Assembly: GCA_022495995.1 (NCBI GenBank)
Contig: JAFEMH010000754.1
Span: 186,001-250,000, forward strand
Origin: Adenophora triphylla var. japonica
Taxonomy: Eukaryota; Streptophyta; Magnoliopsida; Asterales; Campanulaceae
Direction: 5' to 3'
Length of the DNA: 64,000 bases
The notes under the pieces were generated by a model that had not been told where the DNA came from, did no database searches, and saw only the letters and a list, made by a program, of their open reading frames with translations. The translations under genes and the position numbers were made by a program. Positions 46,320 through 55,432 of this stretch are shown here, in pieces. Numbering within the stretch: the first letter of the stretch is position 1; each line of letters begins with the position of its first letter.

Positions 46320-47402
46320 AAATTTGGGTCCAGGTTTCACTTCTTTTGGCGTAGGGTCCCTTTTCGCCCGTGGCTCGTGTATGGCCGGCCTTTTGTCTGT
46401 CCGTGGAGGATTCATCGATTTGACCGAACGTGTCGAACATTCACCTCTGGACTTGTGGTTTTGCTTGTCTCTCCCTGCTTTCTCGGAGCGGGAGGAGCCT
46501 CGATTGGCGAAGGCCGCATCGCGCATTTCAATTCGTTCACCGTCATGGCTTTTACCGAAGCATCAATAGTGGCTTTGAGATCTTCCCAAGACAGGGGTTG
46601 GATTATCCGGACCTTCGGGCCTTCGTTGGTGGTGCGAAGCTCGTCCCACTGATCATGGAGCAAACATTGCCGTGGCCCCGTGCGTAACTAGGCCGGGGAG
46701 ATTTCTTTGGAGTAGATGACGTAGTAGTCAAACCTTCCTGAGGGTTCTCCAAGGGTTCCGACTGTGGGATCACCGCATTCATACCTCTTTTTCAGCTTTT
46801 GTTGAGAAGATAGCTTCTTCTTTCGTCGAGGACGGCCCTCGTTCATTGCATCCCGGAATTCCATTTCCGCACAAGCACCGCAATCGTGCACGTCCCACCG
46901 ATGTGTTCGTTGTTCGGCGGTGGTACTTTGGGACCTCGTGAGGCCGGATGGGCGTGCTTTCCTCTCGGAAGGTCTTGTGGCCTTACGTCATAACCGCATG
47001 GCTCGCACGAGGTAACAAAGGTTGACTTCTCGGGAGACAATGAGAGACGTTAGAGGCCGTAGGAGCAAGCCATAGCTTGGGAAGCCCTGTGTAGTTGGGT
47101 GGCTAAGGTTCCGAAGTGGTGCATGGCACCTTCGATCCAGGCTTGTTGCTCACCTTGACGTTTCTCAATAGCCATGAGGACCTCGCCAAATTTCTTCCAA
47201 AGTGTTGGGAAATTTCTTGGGGGTAAGGTCCCGTGCTCATCCTTGTTATCCACCGACTTGGCCACGGGATTTGACTGACCGTCCCGGTGACGAGCCGGGA
47301 AGAAGGTAGGACCTTGCTGTTTTGACACCGGGAGACGGGTTCCCTGGTACTCTCGACCACTCTCTCGTTAGCCGGAGGGGGTGATGGGCAAGGTTTAGAC
47401 AC
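46320..47402 (-). pseudogene. Insert 2 gag (capsid-less)
   Basis: From about 47402: PCPSPPPANERVVESTREP, then GTLPPRNFPTLWKKFGEVL, AIEKRQGEQQAWIEGAMHHF, VPPPNNEHIGGTC, NEGRPRRKKKLSSQQKLKKR, and PLSWEDLKATIDASVKAMTV near 46590. This is the uninterrupted form of the gag that insert 2 disrupts in insert 1. No capsid core or zinc knuckle is found in about 1.1 kb. Confidence 0.7.
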
Positions 47403-48613
47403 GGGAATGGCCTAACGGGATAAAAGGGGAAAGCTCACGTGGCATGCGGTTTCCGTTTCTTTTATTTTACGATTTTTTTTTTTTGTTGTTTTAATTTACT
47501 TAAAACAGTATTTTCTCGTAATCCTAGGTAGGTTGGAAAAGATTGCTCTTCTTTTCGCAACTATGCTAGATCCCGGGTCGGTGGAGACCATCTCGTGCGG
47601 CTATAAGCCCCTCGTTTTGCACCCGTATTTCGACATCCCGGTGGACACCCTGTGCGAGGGTCCTATAGTGCAAGCGGTTTCCACCGGCCTAAAAGAAAAT
47701 CGAACCTAAGGACCGAGCCTGTCATGTTCGTTTTGATGCGTTAGCCATGTGAATAGTGAACCGAGCCGGCCACCGAGTCAAGATCGTGTCAAGAGTTCGG
47801 CATGACCTTCTCTTTGCCTTGCTTGCGCAAGGGATCTCGTGACGTTAGGCGTTGGTCGGGTCATATCGTCATGGCCGACGTATCAAAGGCGTGATGACAT
47901 GGTGTCATGCAAGCATGGATGTATATCCTGGACGGAACATCGTTCCGGGTGTAGCTTCGAAAATCAAGATCAGTCAAGATTTTAGCATGACCTTTCATCG
48001 CTTTGCTTGCGCAAGGGATCTTGAGTTCCGAGCCTTGACTCGTAAAATGGCCGGCATGGTATATATATCCAGCCGTATGACACCTGACCGGGTAAAAACC
48101 AACCGAGTCCTGGACAGAGTGTGACTCAAGACTCAAACGTGCGGGGTTGGACGCCTTAGCTAGGATGGGATGTTTGGAATGATCCCGTGCGCGCCCAAGA
48201 GGCCTAGGAAGACCAAACGGATCGCAACCGAGACCACTCCGGTTAAGGGTTGTAGTGTGCAGTGTATCCGAGGCAAAGAAGGCGCATAGTGTGCGGTGTA
48301 ACCGAGGCAAAGAAGCAGGAGTAGAGTGCGGTGTAACCGAGGGCAAAGCTGAAGCGCGTAGCTACGTGGTGGTCTCTAAAATTCTTTTCCGAGTAAAATA
48401 GAAATTTTTTGAAGAATTTTAAATGTATGCACAGATGTATATTGATGCATTTTTTATTTTTAATTTTTTGTAAAATAAAAACGGCTATACGTGCACACAC
48501 ACACAACAGCTTAAAGGAAGGGGTAAAATGAAAGTTTGACCCTCATCATCGTTTTAAAAATCTTTTGTTTTGTTTAAAAGTTTTTAAACAAAATGTCCCA
48601 ATGAGTCGCCAAC
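47403..48613 (-). other. Insert 2 leader and primer-site remnant
   Basis: Conserved hairpin blocks at 47558-47535 and 47690-47672. Around 48258-48355 are about three units of the GTGCGGTGTAACCGAGG type, more regular in insert 1. The primer site at 48611-48596 is damaged by loss of bases where insert 1 reads CCCCAGCGG. Confidence 0.65.
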
Positions 48614-49987
48614 CGAAATTACCCGGATCCGAGAAGGCCTCGCGGCCCCATCCGGCATCTTTCGCGTTGGAGGTGTCTCGCCGTTTGTTTTCGCATTTTG
48701 TAGAGTCGCCACGCCGTTTTTATTAAGCCCAAAACATTGAAAAAGGGCATCGCTTAAAGATAAATTTTAAACTGTTTTTGTGTGATGAGATTTTGAGTTC
48801 GGAGGTCGATGACTCCTCGGGAAGAGAATATTAGAATATTAGAGCTCACCCGAGTAGCCTCGTAAAACGAGTCTTTCGGATACCCCTAATATCCTTTAAA
48901 AAGTTGTGTGTGTGTGTGTGTGCTTTTAAAAATGCATGTCATCGGATGTCTACATTGTATTGAAATGTATTGAAATAGAATAGGAAGGAAGCCTTACCAA
49001 TGTTGGTTCGTGTCTGTCTCTCCGCAGGGAATAGTGTTTGAGGCTCGGAGTAGCTGCTCCTGGGATTGCTTCGGGATGCCGGTTGTCCGCGGACGAGTTT
49101 CGCGTGAGTTGAAACCGTAGGCTGCGTTTGGGCGCAGGTTCGGCGTGCGTGGGGATCGTCGGGATCGATCGGGCAGGTTCGGCGTGCGTTTGAATCGGCC
49201 GGTTGGATTCGGGCGAGAGGTTCGGCAAGGTTTGGGATCGCCTGGTTTGACTCTGAAAGAGCCGGACACCGTGGGAAAGACTGTGCAAGGCCTCGGAGGT
49301 ACCACGAGGGCCTCGGTAGTACCTCGAGAGTGCCTCGGGCGGCGCGGGAGCGTCTCGGGAGCGCTCGGGGAGGCTTCTGAGCACCTCGAGGGGGCTCGAA
49401 GACCTCGGAAGGATCCGAAGGGGCCGGAATGCCTCGAAAGGTCTTAAGGGGAGCCGAAGGCTTAGTGGAGGAAGAGAGAAGTGGGAGGTGTGAAAAATGA
49501 GGAGGGGGAGCCCTCTATTTATAGTCTCGTATTTGGTGCAAAGAGGTCCGTACGGACCTCCTTGGTTATCCAGATTTTGGTTTTCCTCGATTTGAGGGAA
49601 TATGCAATGATGGTGAATATTACGGAAATGATGATGTCCTCAGAAAGAGGTCCGTACGGACCATCTTGACATGCAAAGAGGTCCGTACGGACCAAGTCTG
49701 CATTTAGGGTAATCATTTCTCCGGGATTTGAGGGAATATTGTGGACTTTAAGGGGATTCAGTAATTATGGAAACAAAGAGGTCCGTACGGACCTATATTG
49801 CTTTTCCAGCTTTCCCCAAAATTCCCGAAAGGTCCTTTGTCCCTTTTTATCCCGGGAGGGCTCCTCCCTTGGTTTGGTTGGGGGTTTGAGAGGGTTTTGA
49901 GTGGGAGAGGTCTCTGAGACTGCGTGGATGAGTCTGCGGTGTTTCCCGGGTGTTTGAAAGGGAGTGATCCAGATTGGGGTACTTACA
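48614..49987 (-). repeat. Insert 2 5' LTR
   Basis: 1374 bp, minus strand from TGTAAGTACC (49987) to a terminal ...AATTTCG, the expected CA end being CG here. TATA box at 49524-49515 (minus), with palindromes upstream near 49547, 49648, 49679 and 49789. It matches 32098-33482 over its length. Confidence 0.9.
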
Positions 49988-50480
49988 ATGGGCAGGCTTT
50001 CCCCCGGAGGGTCCTGTGGCCTTATGTCATAACTGCATGGTTCGTACGAGGGTAACAGGTTGACTTCTGGGAGACAATGAGAGGCGTTAGAAGCTGCAGG
50101 AGCAGTCATGGCTTTGGAAGTCCCAGGTAGTTGGGTGGCTAATGTCCCGAAATGGTGCATAGCATCTTCGATCCAGGCTTGTTGTTCACCTTGGCGTTTC
50201 TCAATAGCCATGAGGACCTGCCAAACTTCTTCCAATGTTGGGAAATTTCTCGGGGGTAAGGTCCCATTCTCATCGTTGTTATCCACTGACTTGGCCATGG
50301 GGAATTAACGGACTGTCCTGGTGACAGAGCTAGGAAGGAGGTTGGACCTTGCGGCTTTGACACAGGGAGACGGGTTCCCGGGTACTCTCGATCACTCTCT
50401 GTTTGCTGGAGGGGGTGACGGGCAAGGTTTAGACACAAGAATGGCCTTACGGGATAAAAGGGGGAAAGCTCACGTGGCAT
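49988..50480 (-). pseudogene. Insert 1 gag, N-terminal part
   Basis: A start near 50480 (PRELSPFYPVRPFLCLN) leads, after a frame change, into KSVDNNDENGTLPPRNFPTL, MAIEKRQGEQQAWIEDAMHH and YEPCSYDIRPQDPPGESL, where insert 2 interrupts it. The AIEKRQGEQQAWIE block is shared with B. This part of insert 1 is clean of the CAG/CTG-type changes, unlike its other half at 19.5-32 kb. Confidence 0.7.
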
Positions 50481-51622
50481 GCGATTTCCGTTTCTCTTAT
50501 TTATGATTTTTTTGTTGTTTTAATTTACTTAAAACAGTATTTTCTCAGAATCCTAGGTAGGTTGGAAAAGATTGCTCTTCTTTTTCGCAACTATGCTAGA
50601 TCCTGGGTCAGTGGAGACCATCTGTGCGGCTATAAGCCCCTCATTTTGCACCTGTATTTCGACATCCCAGGGTGGACAGCCCCAGGCGAGGGTCCTATAG
50701 TGCAAGCGGTTTCCACCGGCCTAAAATAAAAATCGAACCTAAGGACCGAGCCTGTCATGTTCGTTTTGATGCGTTAGCCATGTGAATAGTGAACCGAGCC
50801 GGCCACTGAGTCAAGATCAGGTCAAGAGTTCGGCATGACCTCTCTTTACCTTGCTTGCGCAAGGGATCTTTGACGTTAGACGTTGGCTGGGTTATATTGT
50901 CATGGCTGACGTATCAAAGGCGTGATGACATGGTGTCATGTGAGCATGGATGTATATCCGGGACGTAACATCGTCTGGGTGTAGTTTCGGAAATCAAGAT
51001 CAGGTCAAGATTTTAGCATGACCTTTCATCGCTTTGCTTGCGCAAGGGATCTTGAGTTCCGAGCCTTGACTCGGAAAAAATGGCCGGCATGGTATATGTA
51101 TCCAGCCGTATGACACTGACCGGGTAAAACCAACCGAGTCCGGACAGAGTGTGACTCAAGACTCAAACGTACGGGGTTGACGCTTGGCTAGGATGGGATG
51201 TTTGGAATGATCCCGTGCGCATCCGAGAGGCCTAGGAAGACCAAACGAACCAGCAACCGAGACCACTCCGGGTTAAGGGTTGTAGTGTGCGGTGTATCCG
51301 AGGCAGCAGTGCGCGTAGCGTGCGGTGTAACCGAGGCAGCAGTGTGAGTAGTGTGCGGTGTAACCGAGGCAGCAGTGCGAGTAGTGTGCGGTCTCTAAAA
51401 TTCTTTTTCTGAGTAAAACAGAAGCTTTTTGAAGAATTTTAAATGTATGTACAGATGTATATTGATGCATTTTTTTGTATTTTTATTTTTTTTTTGTAAA
51501 ATAAAAATGAAGCACGTGCACACACACACAACAGTTAAAGGAAGGGGTAAAATGAAAGTTTGACCCTCATCATCGTTTTAAAAATATTTTGTTTTGTTTA
51601 AAAGTTTTTTTAAAACAAAAAA
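50481..51622 (-). other. Insert 1 leader
   Basis: Conserved hairpin blocks at 50588-50563 and 50721-50703. At 51282-51392 there are three units of about 40 bp (GTGCGGTGTAACCGAGGCAG type). Parts match the leader of element B closely and that of C more loosely. An ACACAC run lies near 51520-51529. Confidence 0.65.
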
Positions 51623-51640
51623 TCCCCAGCGGAGTCGCCA
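51623..51640 (-). other. Primer binding site of insert 1
   Basis: Minus strand TGGCGACTCCGCTGGGGA, two bases inside the 5' LTR end at 51643. One base differs from the site of element C (CCG for CCA). It should take the same Arg tRNA type. Confidence 0.8.
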
Positions 51641-51642
51641 AC

Positions 51643-53050
51643 TGAAATTACCCGGATCCGAGAGGCAGCGCGCTCGCGCCCCGGCATCTGGCATCATTTC
51701 GTTTGGAGGTGTCTCGCCGTTTGTTTTCGCATTTGTAGAGTCGCCACGCCGTTTTTATTAAGCCCAAAACATTGAAAATGGGCATCAGTTTAAAGATAAT
51801 TTTAAACTGTTTTTGTGTGATGAGATTTTGAGTTCGGAGGTCAGATGACTCCTCGGGAAGAGAATATTAGAATATTAGAGCTCACCCGAGTCGCCTCGTA
51901 AAACGAGTCTTTCGGATACCCCTAATATCCTTTAAAATGTTGTGTGTGTGTGTGTGCTTTTAAAAATGCATGTTGTATCGGATGTCTACATTGTGTACTA
52001 TGTATTAAAATGCATTGAAATAATGTAGGAAGGAAGCCTTACCAATGTTAGTTCGTGTCTGTCTTCCGCTGGGGAATAGTGTTTGAGGATGGAATGATGT
52101 TCCGGTACGGACCGGGATTGCTTCGGGAGGGACCGGTTGTCTGCGGACAGAGTTTCGGCGTGAGTTGAGATTGTAGGCTGCGTTCGGGCAGAGTTTCGGC
52201 GTGCGTTGAGGTGGCAGGAGTCACTCGGGCAGAGTTTCGGCGTGTGTTGGGATCGCAGGGATCACTCGGGCAGAGTTTCGGCGTGGTTTGGGATCACCAG
52301 TTTGACTCGGAAAGAGCCGGGACACCGTGGAAAGACCAGGCAAGGCCTCAGAGTACCACGAGGGGCCTCAGAGTACCTCGAGAGTGCCTCGGGGCAGCGC
52401 GGGAGCGTCGCGGGAGCGCTCGGAGAGGCTTCGGAGCACCACAAGGGAGCTCGGAAGGCCTCGGAAGGATCCGAAAGGGGCCGGGAGTGCCTCGAGAGGA
52501 CTTAGAGGGGAAGCCTGAAGGCTTAGGGAGGAAGAGAGAAGTGGAAGGTGTGTCGGAATGAGGAGGGGGAGCCCTCTATTTATAGTAAAAATTTTCGTGC
52601 AAGAAGGTCCGTACGGACCTTCTAGGTAAACCAGAATCTTGGTTTTCCTCGATTTGAGGGAATATGTGATGATGGTGAATATTCTGTAATTATGGTGTCC
52701 CCTTGCAAGAAGGTCCGTACGGACCAACTAGGCTGCAATAAGGTCCGTACGGACCAACCATGTATGGGAGTGATGATTACTTCCGGGATTTGAGGGAATA
52801 TTGTGGTCTTTAAGGGGATTCAGTAATTATTAAAGCAAAGAGGTCCGTACGGACCATTATTGCTTTTCCAATTTCCTGAAAATTCCCAAAAGGTCCTTTT
52901 GTCCCTTTTTATCCCAGAAAGGCTCCTCCCTTGATTTGGTTGGGGGTTTTGAGAGGGTTTTGAGTGCCAGAGGTCATCGAGACTGCGTTGATGAGTCTGC
53001 GGTGCTTCCCGTGTGCTTGAAAGGGGGTGATCCAGATTGGGGTACTTACA
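51643..53050 (-). repeat. Insert 1 5' LTR
   Basis: 1408 bp, from TGTAAGTACC (53050) to AATTTCA (51643) on the minus strand. Clean copy of the family LTR, with matching termini and the AGTAC duplication at 53051-53055. Confidence 0.94.
52576..52855 (-). promoter_or_regulatory. Insert 1 5' LTR promoter: TATA box with four palindromes
   Basis: Minus-strand TATA box CTATAAATAG at 52585-52576. Perfect GGTCCGTACGGACC sites at 52606-52619, 52712-52725, 52742-52755 and 52842-52855, that is 20 to 270 bases upstream. The core CCGTACGG contains GTAC, the core of SBP/SPL transcription-factor sites; whether such factors bind here is unknown. Confidence 0.75.
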
Positions 53051-53055
53051 AGTAC

Positions 53056-54898
53056 GCCGACTTCCCGAGTAATGAGTCCCGAGGACCTGAGCCCCAATTC
53101 CCCGATGACGGAATCTTTGCTCTAGAAGGAGAAAATCGTTGGCAGCTCTTCTTTGATGGGGCGTCAAACCAAAAGGGAAATGGGATAGGAATGCTTCTGG
53201 TCGACCCTACTGACGAGCACACCCCCATAGCAGTAAAGTTGAATTTTGAGGTTACCAACAATGCTGCTGAATATGAAGCTTGCATAGCCGGGTTGGAGGC
53301 CGCTCTCGAAAGAAATATCAAAGAATTGGAAGTGTACGGTGACTCTGCCCTCATCATCAACCAGGTCTCTAACAAATGGAAGACCGTGGACCCGGGTCTG
53401 CAGAAATATCACACTTACATGGAAGAGCTAGTGACTCAGTTCAAGGAGATCAGCTTTCATTACTTGCCCAGGGATCGCAACAGATTCGCAGATGCTCTGG
53501 AAATACTAGCCTCTCTCGTTGAAATACCTGAAGGAAAGTCTGTCAAGCCATTCAGAGTCGGGAGAAGAGAAAACCCCGCTTATTGCTTTGAAATCGAAAC
53601 GGAGGCCGAACTGGCCAATGATCCCTGGTATACCCAGATTTATCAGTACTTGAAGAACGGTGAGGCTTCTTTCAAAAATGAAGATGGGGAATACAAAGAG
53701 GGAATCAAAGCAAAAAACCTCTCAGCCCTGAAACGGCTCGCCTCCCACTATGTCCTTTTGGGAGATATGCTGTACAAAAAGCGTTACCAAGGCCCCCTCC
53801 TGAGGTGTATCAGCAAGCAAGAGGCTACCGAACACATGAAAGAAATACATGGTGGTACCTGCGGCCCCCACATGAATGCTCGGGCTCGAATGCAAATCAT
53901 ACTGAGAATTGGGTACTTTTGGATCTCCATAGAAACTGACTGCATCCAGTTCGTCAGAAGCTGCGACAAATGCCAGTGGTACTCGAACCTCAACCATTTG
54001 CCTCCACACGAGCTCTACTGCATGAAAACCTCTTGGCCTTTCGTCACTTGGGGAATTGATGTCATAGGCAAAATCACACCATCAGCGAAGAACGGCCACG
54101 AATTGCCCCGGTAGCAAAGTGGACTATTTCACCAAATGGGTTGAAGCCAAATCCTACAAAGTCCTTAACTCAAAGAAAGTAGCCCTCTTCATCAAAGAAA
54201 ACATCATATGCAGATACGGGTTGCCGGCCGAAATCATCTCAGATAATGGATCCCACTTTGAAGGGGAATGCGACAGGCTGCTGGCGGAATTCAGAATAAC
54301 CCGTCACAAGTTATCTCCCTATAGGCCCCAAACTAACGGAGCCGTCGAGGCAGCAAACAAGACCTTGGAAAACATCATTCGGAAAATGGCTGTCCGAGGC
54401 AGAGATTGGCCTGACAAGCTTCACCTTGCTCTCTGGGGATACAGGACATCCGTTAGAACAGCAACCGGGGAAACACCGTTTGCTCTCACCTATGGAATGG
54501 AAGCCGTACTCCCAATCGAGCTAGAAATCCCCTCACTCCGTGTGCTGTTGGAAAGTCAGATCAACGAGGTCGAATGGCTCCAGAGTCGCCATGATGAATT
54601 GGCTTTGCTAGATGAATGCCGATTGAGAGCCATGGAACATATCCGAGCTTACCAAGGAAGAATGGCCAGAGCCTTCGATAAGAAAGTAAAACATCGGAAG
54701 ATCAGGGAAGGTGACCTCGTTTTGAAAGAGAAGCCCCCAGTCCGCATAAACCCGCTTGGCAAATGGGAGCCTGTCTAGTTCGGACCATATGTCGTTCAGA
54801 AGATCTTCTCCGGAGGAGCCATGCAACTTGCAGACCTCGACCGAAATCCTTTTATACACCCAGTAAATGGCGACAAGCTGCGCAGATACTACGCGTGA
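53056..54898 (+). pseudogene. Element C RNase H and integrase
   Basis: Resumes at ADFPSNES after insert 1. RNase H: NRWQLFFDGASNQKGNGIGM, AEYEACIAGLEAALERN, GDSALIINQVSNKW, LPRDRNRFADAL. Integrase: zinc region (GGTCGPHMNARARMQ, CDKCQWYS), core Asp at 54058, second Asp at 54242 and Glu at 54347, 35 codons apart, then AYQGRMARAFDKKVKHRK and the C-terminal part ending RRYYA with TGA 54896-54898. Defects: a frameshift near 54105-54116 and a TAG at 54776. Catalytic residues are kept. Confidence 0.92.
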
Positions 54899-55151
54899 AG
54901 TACTGAGTCATCTCCCAATAAGAGTGCTAAAAGAGTAATACCCAACTAGGCTGAAAACCCGAAAAGGCGACCTAGGTAAAAGACAGGGTTGCACCAACAA
55001 AAAAAAATGAAAAAAAAAGTGTTAAAGGAGTAATACCCAACTAGGTTGAAAACCCGAAAGGGCGGCCTAGGTAAAAGACAGGGTTGCACCAACAAAAAAA
55101 AATCAAAAAAAAAAACAAACAAACAAACAAAAAAATATTAACCGAGTCGAA
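54899..55151 (+). repeat. Tandem duplication after element C pol
   Basis: Two units of about 95 bp, from about 54920 and 55017, share GAGTAATACCCAACTAGG, AAAACCCGAAA and GGTAAAAGACAGGGTTGC, and each ends in an A-run. No coding potential. It sits between the pol stop and the hairpin motif. Confidence 0.8.
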
Positions 55152-55190
55152 CTACGGAGACCTGAGCCCTTTGGTCCAAGGGAAACGTAG
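55152..55190 (+). other. Post-pol hairpin motif, element C
   Basis: CTACG, GACCTGAG, inner stem CCCTT/AAGGG with a six-base loop, then CGTAG: the most regular copy. It lies about 250 bases after the pol stop. Confidence 0.65.
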
Positions 55191-55432
55191 GCAGCCGGAA
55201 ACGGTTCGGTCTAAAACACAAATAAAAGTCATACTTTGTCATCAACACATTGATCAAGCCATGAAGGCGTTTTGAAAAACTCTAAAGCAATTCACATATT
55301 CATTACAGTTAAAAACTTTTTGATGAGTCTAAGCTCGGTTCACTCCTACGACTTACAACCTGCTAAAAGAAACTAAAATGCCTAACAAATGTGCCTGCTA
55401 CAACAAGAAAGGGATACTCAGAAACCTCAAGG

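Larger units (their letters stand above)
32098..49987 (-). mobile_element. Insert 2: sister element nested in insert 1
   Basis: 17.9 kb, same orientation and layout as insert 1: LTR 48614-49987, leader, capsid-less gag, protease, RT, RNase H, integrase, hairpin, antisense genes, tandem array, LTR 32098-33482. It differs by a longer antisense region with two extra upstream exons and by a different tandem array. Closely related LTRs and pol show it belongs to the same family as its host, and it inserted later than insert 1. Confidence 0.92.
19039..53050 (-). mobile_element. Insert 1: minus-strand Tat-type element nested in C
   Basis: Bounded by two LTRs (19039-20441 and 51643-53050) and a 5-bp duplication. 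Reading on the minus strand: 5' LTR, primer site 51640-51623, leader, short gag (50480-49988, then 32097-31400), protease, RT, RNase H, integrase ending near 26285, hairpin motif, two antisense genes, tandem arrays, 3' LTR. Insert 2 (32098-49987) sits inside its gag. Without it the element is about 16.1 kb. Gag lacks a capsid core. Confidence 0.92.

Noticed and set aside
52606..52619. GGTCCGTACGGACC as a restriction-modification or integrase att site
   Set aside because: It occurs in several copies upstream of TATA boxes and antisense starts, not at element ends, and the target duplications lie elsewhere.
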